Positions 14,000 to 26,973 of a DNA stretch of 64,000 nt are shown piece after piece. The stretch is from contig CM075192.1 of assembly GCA_037577475.1 (NCBI GenBank), forward strand, positions 16,997,408-17,061,407, in the 5' to 3' direction. Origin of the DNA: Chaunax sp. Z400 (taxonomy: Eukaryota; Chordata; Actinopteri; Lophiiformes; Chaunacidae). The translations under genes and the position numbers were made by a program. The notes under the pieces were generated by a model, which did not search any database, was not told where the DNA came from, and saw nothing but the letters and a program-made list of their open reading frames with translations. Positions within the stretch are counted from its first letter, which is position 1. Each line of letters begins with the position of its first letter.

Positions 14000-16600
14000 G
14001 CTGTGAATATTTATACCTAAAAAAAACAAATATACAAATAAGTTATTCAGTGTTTTTATCAAGAAAACTGTATGAAAAATACTCTGGTTTAAATCCCTCT
14101 GTTGCCCTCTCCTGGCCATACATAGAACAGGTCTATAAACACTGGCTGCTGTTTTCTGTGCATGGCGTTACAGTTCATACTGCATCCATTAGAGGGAATT
14201 GATGTCATGCTGCGCTGGGTCTGCATGGCCAGAGCACGACCAGACCCACGTTTTTATGATAAACATTATTTTTCCTTTGCTGAGTCATTGTTAAGAGTGC
14301 CATGTCAGAGGGAAATACTGAACGTTGGTTTGACAAAGGCAAAAAAAAAAATTAGAATCTCATATATGTTAGCAGGTATAAAACATGCTCTGACGTCTTT
14401 CCAAATCACTTACAGCTTAGGCTGACATGATGTCATTTGCTTATTTAGTTTTCTTTTCATGTGTGTTGGGATTCTTCTCTTCATGTGTGTTATTTTGGTA
14501 TACTACAAAATATCCAAATCACAGGCATACTGTGGAGTGGCTCGGGTCTTCAGCAGTTACGCACAGAAATGTTAATAAACAGCCTCCCTCTTATAGGAGA
14601 ACAATGTTGACATTGCATCTCTTTGGTCAAATGTTTGGGTTGAAAGAATCTATGCAAATATTTTAATTCTGGTAGGCCTGTCAGTAAATACTCAATACTG
14701 TGTATCATCTCCTGACAGTCTTCAGATTAAGCAAAAACAGCAGCTCTTTAAAAATTAAGATTTGACGTTTTGATTTGACAACAGGACACCCACACAGGTG
14801 ATTTTAGATACTTTCCTTAATTAGACCTCTTCTCTGAATGTTGCTCAGCTCCTGTCCCTGGAGCACCGACAGGGAGAGTTTCCTGTAACCAACACTCATG
14901 TCTCATATCCTGACAGGCCACTACAATGAAGCTAGCATAGTAAAGAACAAGGGACAGCCAAAAGCTGCAAAAGCTTAAAACAGTCTTCAAATTGATGATG
15001 TCGCCACAGTAGCACGGCTGCCAGCATTGTTTGTGTGCTTGTGTGAATGAATGCGCAGACTCAGTATCGAACACAAACACTTTAAGATGAATGATGTGAA
15101 AGATTCCACCTGGTAATAATAATGAGGATGATGATGATCCTGAAGTGCTGCCGTCTCTGCGGGTCACAGTTCTCCTGTCTGGTCAACCTGCAGACAACAC
15201 ACCAACACAAACAACAACAAGCGCTGCCAGATGGAAGAGCCCCGCAGGATGTGTCTTAATACAAAATGTTACTCAGTGTGTTTTAATTAGCCCATATATA
15301 AAATACAGAGTGAGTGGAGTTTTTGTTCAAAATTGAATGGATAATATTTGCCATATAATTTGGCTGATGGCAAATTAATTACTCTAATTTGCGTCTCGGT
15401 GTTTTTTAATCTTGATTTTGCTTATTCATTTTATTGTTCCTGAAAGTATGATACCTTAAATGAATAAAGTGGAATGAAATAGAATGACTTTCATAAAGCC
15501 AACATTGTTTAAATCATGTTTTGATTTGTTTCATCTATGCTACTTGGGGGAAGAGGGTGTCTGTTGTGAAAATAATGGTAATTATACACATTTATATTGA
15601 AACATGTATGATCAAAGTGTGACCCCCCAGACTCATTCAAAGATTTCAAGGCTAAGCTGTGGATCTCCACTGACCATGGATCTGCCCCTGCAAACTGTGA
15701 ATGAATAACCACTTTGTTGCACCTATTTAAGGTAGGAAAATGACAAAAGCCAGGTGATGGACTGATTATTAATTATTATATATTTATTTAAATGAAATAT
15801 GCCTACTTATAATGTGATCTTTTTAGGACACTGTAGCAGCTCCTGAGGGCAATCATAGCATGATATGAAAGCCTTGCAAAAACATTGTCGACCTCTACTG
15901 GTAACCATTTAGAATTGCAGTATGACTGCAATAATTGTCCAACGATTCCAATAATGAATTATTTTTCCATTAATTTTGACATTTTAGCACCAAATTCAAA
16001 ATTAATTTAAATGTATTGCTTTCGTATTTAAAAAAAAATTCATTAAACTTTTTTATTCACAAGCCCACGCTTCATTTTGTCAGTCCTTTTTAAATGTGTC
16101 CTCTCGAGAACAAAGTTAGAAGCAGGCAAGCAGGTGACACCTAGACTTGCGCAATGCAAATACTGCATGTTCCTTCCTGTAGCATGTACACTGCGGTTCT
16201 TTGTTGATATGCAATCACCTATTACAAAATAAATGAAATCACTGATCACTCGGATCATCAAAAGCATCTGAGGAATTTCTTTGGGATGTGACCAGCGTTT
16301 ATCTGCAGGAAACACCTGGATCATATGACGCGCATACTTCCTAAAGGCAATGGAGTAAGAATCAAAGTGTTCACGCTCCCTTTCCGTTAGTCTAACACAA
16401 TGTCAACAGTAAGACTTGGCTGTGACTCGTTGTCAATAATGTATCATCCAAAGAGGACATTGTGTCATGTTCTCACTAATGTGATCGTTTCCTCCCCCAC
16501 AGTCTCTTTACTTGACAACGCCTTCCGACGTCAGCTGCACTGAGACCATTCCAATAGGGAACACACCTGGCATAGCTGTAACAAGACAGAGAAGGGCGAC
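14000..16600. other. rcsd1 3' UTR and rcsd1-ttmp intergenic DNA
   Basis: The first good polyadenylation hexamer after the rcsd1 stop is at 14574-14579, so the 3' UTR probably ends near 14.6 kb. A second AATAAA lies near 15464. The rest is AT-rich with short unassignable open frames on both strands. No gene or RNA is recognised. Confidence 0.5.
14574..14579 (+). terminator. rcsd1: candidate polyadenylation signal of rcsd1
   Basis: Canonical AATAAA about 575 bases past the stop codon. Use is inferred from position. Confidence 0.45.
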
Positions 16601-16639
16601 ACTGGAGTGTTGATATATATATAAAAAAAAAAAAATTCC

Positions 16640-16836
16640 CCGCGTGCCGTCATGTGTGACGCTTGAACTCGACTGATCTGTTGCCTTTTGAGGAACTGTT
16701 GCCTTTTTGAGCGCGGCGTTTATATCCCCGTGGAGCGTAGTTTCATTATTAAATGTTTTGGGGAGTAGGGACTTCCGCGTTGGGACTTGTCATTTATTAA
16801 CTCCCACTTGACACTGGGAGTTGGAAGGACACCAAT
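16640..16836 (+). promoter_or_regulatory. putative promoter and 5' UTR of the ttmp-like gene
   Basis: A locally GC- and CpG-richer patch in AT-rich surroundings. It contains gcgcggcg followed by a TATA-like tttatatcc near 16718-16727, about 110 bases before the first ATG. A small perfect hairpin (actccca / tgggagt, 8-base loop) at 16800-16821 would fall in the leader. The start site is inferred. Confidence 0.35.
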
Positions 16837-19800
16837 ATGGACATGGAACTGCAGATGATCACGACGAATAAAAACAATGGTGCGACGTATCCGTCTAATG
16901 AACGGGTGAGTTAATGGGGTAAATATTAGATGACTGTTTGTAGTAATTCCTATAATAGTAGGAGAAATGATAACAACAACAACAACAACAATAATAATAA
17001 TTGATAATAATAATCATCATCATAATAATAATAATAGAAGCATACTATATCCAGGCTATACTATAAGCTACTGCATTTTCTTTGTTCCCACTCAACATTG
17101 AAACCATAAGTTTATTAATCAAAACAATCCACAGTTGCTTTGACGATTTAACATTTTTTTTTTTAGCAAAACTGTTTAACTTTTCAAATGTAGGCTTAAA
17201 CTATACATATCTGCTTTCGGACTGTTGGTAAGATGAAACAAACATCTTGAAGACAACGCCTAATGGCTTTAGACATATTTACCCAAGGATGTTAAATGAT
17301 CAGTGGCGTTTGTTTGTTTGTCAGGATTACACAAAAACTGGGTTGGTCATGGGCAAGAGAAAATCCTGTTAAATTTTGGAGTGGATTGGATAAACACGCA
17401 GAGTCAGGATTGTTTAAAAAAAAAATTTAACATTGCAACGTAAGACTTTTTGACCGTTTTTGTCAATTACTCTTAAACTACTCGATGGATCACCGTGAAA
17501 CTGTGGAAGAGTGGGCATTGTCTAAAAAGAGGAAACTTTGAATTTAGCTTTTTTTCTCTCACTTTCAGCCATTGGGCTCAAAAAGAAATAGATTTGTAGG
17601 AAAGTTAAATCAGACATAGGCATTGGGGATGGGAATGATACATACAGCAGAACAGGAAATGCTGACTCATCTTGAAAGGTTATTTTCCCTACACCAAAAC
17701 ACATTGACGTAACCAAGTTCTAGGTGTATGATTTCCTGTGTATAAATAGGAATGCAACTAGTTCAGAGGAGGGACCCTTTGGAGGGAATGCTCAGGCTTG
17801 CCAAGGGTTTGCAATCTCTGAACACTCTTGTTCATGATTTTGGCTGTTTTATAGACTTGACAACTAATCAATTAAGTAATTAAGTGAATAATCAAAAGAC
17901 TTATTGATAAAAAAAATAGTTGCAGCTACATGTCACATACATTATCATCAGTTTGCACAAAGAGTTCCTTTGCAGTGTTCAGCATTTCATAGTTATCTTC
18001 TGTTCCTAGGTGATGGCTGGTAATGCAGATGGTGAGGCCTACAGGATCCCTGATGCAACAGAGAAAGATGTGTTGCTTGATGTACAGGTGAGCTTCCATC
18101 AAGGTTGTGCTGATGTGTCTTATTTGTTCAAAAGGTAAGAATTAAACTGAAATTCTGTTTTAATTCTGTTTGTGGCAACAACTTGTGCCAGTCATTCTTT
18201 CAGCATTTTTGCAAGTGACCAAATCAACACACTGTCTATAGATGACTTACTCCTTTTACTGTGAAGGGAGTAAAGTGACTTGTATGCTGTGTCTTTTTGT
18301 CAGACTTCCGGCCATAATGGGGAGAAGATTTCCATCGGTCATGAAGAAAATCAAAGGAATATTGAGGTATGAAGACTTTTCATTTGTTTCTTGTATCATA
18401 TCCTCCTAGAATAAAGTGTAATATTTTTGTTAGTATGTGATAACTCACTTTCCCATCAATCCCCTCACACCAGAGTGGATAGTGCAGCATTAAGCACATA
18501 CCCAATTAGATTCTCTTTTTACTTGTTGCTCGTCAATAATTAAAGTAATCGTAATTCTGTGTCATTTAAGTGATAGTCCATAATATCAAACATGAAAACT
18601 AATAGACTGTAGAAATATTTTCATGTTTGTAGATGAGGTCTGTGTACAGGATAAAGAGAGAGCTGAATGAGGTTGCCTTCTGGAAAGTCAGAGTATGGAT
18701 GGTCATCATCTTCATCTTTCTTCTCATCTTTGCTGTCATTATGATTGTGCTGGTTGTGTGCACAGGTAAGGTTTCAAGTGTTTTAATAATTGATCAATTA
18801 TGTAACATTAATTAAAGAATACGTGAATATATAGAGTGAGAAGTTGGGTAAAGCTGTTAAATTTCTTAAAATGACTTTGATCCATAATCTGGGAATTTAT
18901 CATACTTTATAGCACAAATGTTAGAAGGTCATTGCCAGCAAAAGCCCAGTATGTCATTATCTCTACCAAAGAGGTTATGTTTTTTATTCAATGAGTTGTA
19001 GAGTATTACAGAAGTATAAGACAATAGAAAGCTCATGACAAAAAACAGAATGTTACTATTTCAATACAGCAGTTACTCTTTCTGTTTTGACCCATTTTGT
19101 CTTTGAACAGCGTTCCATGAGGACGTGGATGAGAATTTCGACCCTTCGTTGTTCCAAGTTCCTCTGTATTTCAATGGGAGCTTCCAAATGCCCAATCTGG
19201 TCTTCACAGAGGAACTTTTCCTCCTTTCCTCCAATGAAAGCCAAGCACTCGCTGATGTCTGTCAAGAAAAGGTTTGGCAAATTATGACCAATACATTTTA
19301 AATGACATACTTATGGCTGTCACAGCATCAGATTTTCACTACATGAGTATGACCAAGAAATTCAGGATGATGATATTATCCCAGTAGAATAATTGAAAAA
19401 AGAGTCATATCAGTCAAATTCATCTTTAACTGTATTTATTGTGTGTTTTGTCTCTTTTGTGGTAAATTCACTCAAAATACAAGTGTGGGAGGTGGAGAGA
19501 CAGTCTGTAACCATAATTGATCAAAAGCTCACAACAAAGAACAATTAAGCTTAATAAATAGTTAAAAGGCAACCAAATGAACAGATAAGCAACTATCCAC
19601 AAGGCCTAACATCTACATACATCGGTACTGGATTATTCACATTCTATTATAATATTTTGTAACACAATAATAATATCCTCACCTATATTAACATCATGAC
19701 TAGAGAACTGGCTCGATGCATGCAGTATAATAGCTTAATATACAACAACCAGTGAAGGTATAAGTACATACAGCAAAGTAATTACTTAATGATAATAGTG

Positions 19801-21183
19801 CAACCCTGATTCCTAAAAAGTTGGGCCACTGTGTTAAAATGTCAATAAAAGCAGGGTGCAGTTTGCAAATGAACTGTGTTTACTGATAAAGGTTTTATAG
19901 TTTTGTAATCTTCCTAAGCTCATAGAGTATTATCCTTCATACATTTAGTTGTTGCTCCTGTCCCAACTTGTTTGAAGAGTGTTGCTCACATCAAATACAG
20001 AACAAGAAAAAAAAATCAATGAAATTTATGTCATTTCACCTAAAATCAATAGTCCTCATAATATGACTTTTTAACCATGAAAGCCCACCCCTAGAATTTG
20101 GAATCACATTGGTGTTATTATTAGTTTGATAGCTATAGTTATTCTTCCACGGCACATGCCCTACCCTTCCACCCAGTTTCGTGGTAATTTCCCAAGTAGT
20201 TTGTGCGTAATTAACAAAAAATGGTTTAAAAAAGTCGTATCTTGCAATGTTGAAAAAAGTTCCTAACTCTATCCCTGCTGTAACCTTTACCCAAGTTACT
20301 GTAGGTTGAACTTTAACCCCGTGTTAACCGCATTTCACACATTATTACCATATTATCCATATGTTAGTAGAATCACTCAAAAAGTTTTTTTGGAGAGCAA
20401 TGGATCAAGAAACCATCAGGTTTGGTGGTGATCTGGATCCAAACTGAACTGCCTTGGCAGAGGTTTGCACTCTGAGTGCTGACTAATTACTATTATAATT
20501 AATATTAGTAGTAGTAGTATGTAAGCTCCATAATTTACAAACATTTGTAACACATTTTCTTAACTGAGACATTAATGCCGCAAGCATTACAGCACAGAAA
20601 CCTGTTCATACCTGCTGCTGCCAAGAGCTGAAAGCCCTCTCCAACTGGTTTTATCAGAGAAAATCTACAATGGAAGTCCACTAGCAGTATACAGTGAAGT
20701 GAAAGTAGATTAGTATCTGCCGAAACATTTCCCTGTAATTGTTTGCTTTTGCATGTCTCAACCTGCCCCACCCAGCTGGCCGACCTCTACAGGTCCTCCC
20801 CTGCTCTGGGAAGATACTTCTCCGAAGCTGAGATATATGCTTTCAGGTAATCACACATCACAACCAGTGGTTCTGTACTACATTTTTCACCTCTGCCACA
20901 TGAAACCATTGAATTGAGCCATTTGTCATTTTCACATTTAAACAGGAAAAATGTGTTGAAGAACTCTTTTTCCTCTCCCCACAGAAACGGTTCAGTCATC
21001 GTTGACTACCAGCTGACATTTCTCATGCCTGAAGACCAGCAGGATCAGCTGAGGAACTTCACACTGAGCCGGGAAATGGTTTACAACGTGTTCAGACAGT
21101 TTTTGTACGACCAGGAGGCAGATGAGTCAGAGCCAATGTACGTTGATCCAGTTTCCCTGGACATGTTTTTAAGACACCAATGA
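16837..21183 (+). CDS. c3orf52: TPA-induced transmembrane protein homologue (C3orf52/TTMP-like), 7 coding exons
   Basis: Exons read: 16837-16905, 18010-18087, 18304-18366, 18633-18765, 19111-19271, 20776-20846, 20985-21183. The frame is continuous and the protein is about 257 residues. The first ~90 residues are polar and presumably cytosolic. A basic stretch (RIKRE...WKVRVW) precedes one membrane segment (about 92-114, VIIFIFLLIFAVIMIVLVV). The remainder looks lumenal or extracellular, with Asn-glycosylation sequons (NGS, NES, NFT). The C-terminal half matches human TTMP in order: LADLYRSSPALGRYFSEAEI against LTDVYSTSPSLSRYFTSVEI, then NGSVIVDYQLTF and LDP-S near the end. It resembles a SEA-like membrane-proximal module. 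Human TTMP is an endoplasmic-reticulum protein induced by phorbol ester and linked to hair growth; its molecular role is poorly defined. The stop is followed by an unassigned 3' UTR. Confidence 0.8.
16971..17037. repeat. AAC/AAT trinucleotide microsatellite, interrupted
   Basis: Runs of aac, then aat with atc interruptions, just inside intron 1 of the ttmp-like gene. Confidence 0.85.
19799..20020. mobile_element. short remnant of a Tc1-like or related DNA transposon
   Basis: The left end (caaccctgattcctaaaaag then ttgggccactgtg) matches the terminal repeat of a very common fish DNA transposon family. An internal part containing gtcccaacttgttt follows at about 19957. The family remnant at 62121-62519 shares the same terminal motif. 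It lies in intron 5 of the ttmp-like gene, has no coding capacity and its right end is unclear. Confidence 0.5.
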
Positions 21184-22570
21184 CAAGTGTTCATTGACAG
21201 ACTGGAAAATGGGTGTATCCTGTAAACCAGACACCAAGCAGATCTCCAACCTCCTGCTGTGAGGTGTGTGTTTGTAGCATATGATTTGTCAGACCTCTCA
21301 AAATCACATGAGTCTGTAGAAATTTTGCACATGATGCAACTTTACCTCAGGAAGATATATGGCCAGTCACACAAACCCAATGTGGCTGGAGGTCATCTGG
21401 ATGACCTCAATGTGTTCTGTTTAACAGGCTTTCAAGATTTTTCTTAAAATCAATCAACAGTGTGTTGTCTGATAAAATGGACATCCGCCTTTTGTCAAAC
21501 GGACACTAACTCAAAGGAGAATGCCAGCAAAAGCAGGACTTTATGAAATACAATTTTTCATATTGTGTCAGACTGTATTGTGTATCACTGTGCCTTGTTT
21601 ATTAAGTGTAAGAGATTTAGCATGTTTGTCAGCGCTATAATTATTTATATTAATTCCTTGACTATCATGCAAGAGTATTTGTACAAAACCTGTGACTGAA
21701 TAAGTGTCTCTAATGGAAATACAAGTGTTTATATTTGCATTCCGAGGCCATTATTTTCTGTCACCAAACATGATTTGCAAACCAAAACTGGAGCATGTTT
21801 TAAACATTTGCCTAGAGAGCGGCAACTGTTGCAGGAAAATCAGCTTTAGAGACCTTTGCAGACAGGAGCAATTATTTTGCGAGTGAGGGAGGGCCACGCA
21901 TGCCCACAATTAACTTTATATTCTCTGCACAAACAATGCATGCTCTTAGCTAAATGCATCATCATGCATTTAGTTTTGCATCTATCTGATGTTTTATTGG
22001 ACATACAGGAGGACTCAATTTTCCCCTCATCAACCTGCTGTATTTGAACAGTAGAGGGAGTACATGTCCCACATAAAAGTGATCAGGTACTGTTTTGTTT
22101 TTTGTCTGTCTACATCGATATTTTCTTCTTAAGTTGTGTTAGTCGCAAGTTGTTGCATTTAATAGCCCTGCTGATATATACCATGTGTATCAGCTAGATC
22201 TGTTTCAGTATGTCAGATTGCAGACTGATCATATCGTTTGTCCTCTAATACGATTACAGCTGTGATTAATGCTGATACCTATCTGGGCACAAACAGCCAT
22301 TCCTCCACCATATGGGTATTAATGAGTCGTCAGCTCAGCCGGTTGCACTTGGTACCAGTTGATGCTTGAGCCAAAAAAGACACTAATTTCCATGTTGCCA
22401 GGAGTCTTTATCAGTTATTTTTTTTAATGATAAGAACATATTTGACAAGGTTTGATTCTCAAAGACTATTTTTACAGATATGTTTGCAAACTGTAGTAAG
22501 ATCAGATGTGAATTTCAATTACAATACATAATCCTAATTTATGCAATGGACTCTGGAATATTAAGATTAT
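21184..22570. other. 3' UTR of the ttmp-like gene and intergenic DNA
   Basis: No gene is recognised. No perfect AATAAA was found soon after the stop codon, so the transcript end is undefined. Short open frames here have no domain. Confidence 0.45.
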
Positions 22571-22702
22571 CTTATTTTTTTATTTGACCTTTATTTATAC
22601 AGGTAATCCCATTGAGACACGAGGTCTCATTCTCAAGAGAGACCTGTTTCACACACATACAACAATAATTAGTTACAGACAGATTAATCAATACATTCAA
22701 CA

Positions 22703-23820
22703 ACAAATCGGCAATAAAAGCCAAGTTGGGTACATTGCAAAAGTTGGAAGACGTTGGTAAAGCGTTTGTCTAATTACCGATCTGCAGCAGCTCTGCTTCC
22801 TCGCATCCACGCCAGGTATACCAAGCCTCTCCATCTCAATAGTGTGCAACATCTATGGTGTGCAGCTGCTACTACCGGTATAAAGCCCTGCGGCTGCTCT
22901 GATTGGTTTTGGATTGCACTGCTTAGACAACATTGCCGAGCTTGTGTAAGGACAAAAACACCCAAACACAAGCTCATCGGTGTTGTATATGCAGCTCAAT
23001 GTATCGAGCAGTGCACTGATATGTAAGTAGGGGAAACCAAACAACTGCTCCACAAACACATGGCACAACACAGGAGGTCAGCTCTACAGGACAAGACTCA
23101 GCAGTCCACCTACATCTGAAGGACGAGGGACATTCCTTTAAGACAGCAATGGTGTGAGATAGGAGTAGGTGAAGCCATCTATGTCAAACTGGAAGGACCA
23201 TTTCTAAACAGGGGTGGGGGTCTACGCCACAAACTATCACCCACTTAAAATGCAGTCTTAGCATCACGGCCGTGTTGTGATTCAACTCATTACTTTTGTG
23301 CTGAGTGTGCAGACAGTAAACACATCCAGTACAAAAACATTATGGTTTCTATGATTGAATACAGAGGACTTTCTTTATCACAACTATCAGCATTAACCCA
23401 ATATTCCAGGTGAAACATTACTCCTGTTATGCTGAGGAGAGTCCTGATAAACAGTTTTAAAGGCTTCTATGTTTCACATCAACAGTGTCAATGTGTGTTT
23501 TGATGGTCGGAGAACCACGACTCAAGAGGCAGGAGAAAGGTCAGAGGTCAAGAAGGCCTCATGGTACAAATACATAATCTATGAACAACTAAGACATTCC
23601 ATATTCAATAAAAATGACATGACATGAAAATGCAAGAATAGGTTCTAAGTAGTCACATGGGAATCTGTGGAGGAAGGAAGGATGGAGAGACAAAGGCCTG
23701 AGAGGAGCAGATAAGAATATAAGAAATGACAGACAGCAGAATAAAGAGATACGATACAGACGAGATGGAGCAATACCGCCATAAATAGTTGAGGGCAATG
23801 TAGCTACAATTCAAGCAAGG
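22703..23820 (+). mobile_element. Penelope-like element fragment, copy 1, with dead GIY-YIG endonuclease
   Basis: From about 22950 the frame reads TPKHKLIGVVYAAQC, then CTDM-stop-VGETKQLLHKHMAQHRRSA, then (other frame) HLKDEGHSFK, then GEAIYVKLEGPFLNRGGGLRHKLSPT. This is the GIY-YIG (Uri-type) endonuclease domain at the C-terminus of Penelope-like retroelements. It is inactive here: a stop codon replaces the second Tyr of the motif, and frameshifts and further stops follow. The flanking LINE sequence is present on both sides (22625-22704 and 23827-23902). The first ~200 bases have no recognisable coding content. The ends coincide with those of the copy at 26974-28099. Confidence 0.75.
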
Positions 23821-24037
23821 AATCATTCTCATTCTCAAGAGAGACCTGTTTCACACACACACAACAATAATTACAGACAGATTAATCAATACATTCAACA
23901 ATTTAAAAGTGCAAAGTGGAAGCAGTTGGAAGATCATAATTAGTAAAAATACTAAAAACAGGAACAAATTTCCATAGCTTTTTCCAGTGTCCTTAAAATA
24001 AGTTTAAAATCCCTGAGTGGGATTAAGCTGGGCAGCT

Positions 24038-24646
24038 TCAATCCTGCTGTAATGTATTCCAGGTTGAAGGTGCAGAGTATGAAAAAGCCTTTTTGCCAAG
24101 CTCTGTACGGACTGAGGGAACACTGAAGGTTATAAGGGCCTGGGGGCGAAGGCTACGACTACACTGTTTACGTGACATGTAAGAGGATAAATATGAAGGG
24201 AGCAGACCAAGGATGGATTTGTAAATGAAGGTATACCAATGCAGTAGTCTACGTGTGGATAATGATGACCAGTTGACCAGAGAGTACAGAGTGCAGTGGT
24301 GGGTGAGAGGTTTACATCCTGTTATGAATCTTAGTGCTCCGTGATAAACAGCATCCAACATCTGTAAAGAGCTGGCAGAGGCATTCATGTAAATGTCACC
24401 ATAATCAAGAAGCGGTAAGAAAGTTTTGGCAACAAGTCGTTTCCTGGTATTTAATGAAAAGCAAGGTTTGTTTCTATAAAAGAACCCTAGTTCTAATTTC
24501 AGTTTTTTAAAAAGATTTTCAATATGGGTCCTGAAGGAAAGATTTTCATCAAATATAATGCCGAGGTATTTATAAGAGGCCACAAACTCAATAGGGTTGC
24601 CCTGGGTGGATTTAATAGAAAGGAGGTTTTTGTGTGAAAACAACAT
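24038..24646 (-). pseudogene. LINE reverse transcriptase, C-terminal fragment (202 codons)
   Basis: The open frame encodes the region after the RT catalytic core. It includes the YKYLGIIFDENLSF block, a helical stretch, LLDYGDIYMNAS, LDAVYHGALRFITGC and the terminal PSTWNTLQQD. These are conserved landmarks of LINE-encoded polymerases. The catalytic palm motifs and the upstream endonuclease are missing because of 5' truncation, so the fragment is non-functional. The frame is still intact over 200 codons, which suggests a fairly recent insertion. No host gene is involved. Confidence 0.85.
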
Positions 24647-24819
24647 TTACAACAAGATGATACAAAGATATGGTGTAAACAAGTACTGGGTTAAGGTATT
24701 TAGAGTTTTGCAAAACATAAAAAAGAAAGTATATAACGCAGCTAACAGTGTACAGTATATAAAACAGTGTGAACCCAATGCAGAAGAGACACAATCATAA
24801 TTAGTTAAAAAGGAAACAT

Positions 24820-26970
24820 TATTGTGTAAGCATGAATCTTAACAGTAGTATATGGAAGGAGATATTGATCGTTTTTCCAGATGGAACAACTTTCCTTGTA
24901 TATTTTCACATGCCATTGCTGCATGACAGACGACAGTCACATGCTGGACAAAAGGTCAAGTTTAAACAGCAGCGCATCTGTGAAATCTAAGAGATTTCAG
25001 CAATCCAAAAACCAAATCACACCACCTACTCTTCATGTAGGGATGAATTAGAATAAACCCACGTTTCTGTTTAGACTGGACTTGATTCAGATTGGACAGC
25101 TGATTGAACTTCAGCTGTTCTTTACTGTACTTTTGGCCAGTGTCTATGTCTGATCTGTTAAAGCAAACACTTTCCTTAATCTTTTGGCAGCAGTGAAAGA
25201 TTATGTTCCATGATACGGAGCAGCATGCATCCGTTTTATAAACCTTTTAGGCCAGATAGTTACCTGTGTCGTCTATAGTTACGAATGGTCCATTTTCTCA
25301 GTTCTATTCTGAGAAATGTCAATCGTCTAAAGCCAGATTTGCTATAATAAGACCTCCGAGCTTTGATTGTCTGATTGGGTTAAGCTGCATCTCACTACTC
25401 TCAAGCCTTTATCGTACCCATAATCCTCAGAGGTCAGTGATGGGTCGCGGTGCAGATTAAGCATTAATCCATTCTAGGGGGTATGCAAGGTATTTAATCT
25501 GTATTGACTCTGAAACCTACACTTAAATGCCTTAACAGATTTTCACCACCGTGTTATAAAAGGTAAATATGATAATAATGCTTTTATTGTTTTAGGATTG
25601 ACATTAAAAGTTTTAGTTTCTCAACATTAACAGAAAAGTGGCAAAAGTCATTTTAAAGATAAATCCTTCTTTAGTTGTCATTGAGATAAATCACATAGAA
25701 GATGTTTGAGTTATTTTTTTTTTACAATTGTTAGGCAAGGCAAGGTAGTATATTTTTTATAGAACTATGCAATACATGTAAACCCAATGGCAATAAAAAA
25801 TACAATACAATGTTAAATACAATACAAGAACAACAGACATCTGACTGCATTGTCAGTAGGCCTATGGGCAGGTAAAAATGTACTGTAAGGGGAAAACTGA
25901 TACACAAAATTCAATGAAACTCAGAGACAGTATTGCAGTTGAAAAGGTATCATGTATTGTAGAAAGAATAAAAAAGAAAACAAAGCAGTATATGCAAAAT
26001 TAAACAATGGCCATTCAAATTATACCAGTAATTGACCTTTTAACTTTTATAGTTATATTTGCAGTGCACCTTACATTTTCCCCAGATTTAAACACTCAAA
26101 ACACACTTAACCCAATATTCATCAAAATTAATTGTCCAATTGAATGAATGATTACATCAACACAGATCTGTTGGCTTCAAGATCTGTAGCTCCAGCACCA
26201 GGGAAGGTTTGTTATAGTCCAAAAAGTCATGTAAAGCAGAGTCAGTCAAAAGGGAGAGGATTGGGCTGGGAAATGTGCGATGAGCGAATGGTGACTGAGT
26301 GAGTGCAGGGGTCAGTTGCTGTCCTACCACACTGGCAGGGACAGGATGATTTCAGGATTCTTCTGGTTAGCAGGAGATGCTCCTAGGTCACTAGCTCACC
26401 ATCAACTTTCCCAAAAGCAGACAAAACCTGGCCTGTATAAGCAGACAAGGACAGCTTTTAATATACATGGCTTTGTTTAAACTAAACAAAATACATTCAA
26501 TTAAAATCACAGCTATGTTCACTAGTTTAAAAATCAAACAATTATTAACCATCAAAAGTGCAACAGATACTGTCCCTTAAAAGAACAGAATTATTCAATA
26601 TAATCAATGTGATTTATTATTAACGCTTTCGCAATGAAACATTACATTCCGGATAGGAAAGTTCACTTCCGATTAGCAGACTAGCGTTAGCCGCTAGGCT
26701 ACGTAAGTTAGCGGTAGCCGCTAACAGTTTATGTTCAACATTACGAGTTTTCATTGAACATATCACATACTAACCTCTCGTTTTGTCATGTGTGGCTCAC
26801 AACAACACACAAATAACAGCAGAAGCAACACACAATCAGAGCAACACAAGTAATAATTTTAGCAGGGTTACCTGAGGCGATAGCGGCACGCTAACAACAA
26901 TAGCATTAGTGTAACTCACCAATTTGGGAGTTCAGCTCGTTCTCTTAATAGCAATGGGAATGAAGTCACA
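24820..26970. other. repeat-rich intergenic stretch without a gene
   Basis: No exon is recognised. A 'ggcaaggcaagg...tatagaact' segment at about 25735-25800 resembles a widespread fish interspersed repeat. Another segment near 26680-26730 has repeated gttagccgctag-type words, including a perfect 8-bp hairpin gttagcgg/ccgctaac. Both look like parts of interspersed repeats rather than host genes. Confidence 0.4.
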
Positions 26971-26973
26971 TCT

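Larger units (their letters stand above)
22572..24650 (-). mobile_element. 5'-truncated non-LTR retrotransposon (LINE), interrupted
   Basis: Read on the minus strand, the element starts abruptly inside the reverse-transcriptase gene near 24646. It runs through the RT C-terminus and a 3' UTR, and ends near 22572 in an AT-rich tail (AATAAAGGTCAAATAAAAAAATAAG-like, read in parts). The 3' UTR is split by the Penelope-like segment at 22703-23820. The 3' motif (taaataaaggt after gggattacctg) is typical of fish LINEs. Clade is unresolved; an L2/CR1/Rex-type jockey-like element is likely. Confidence 0.75.
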
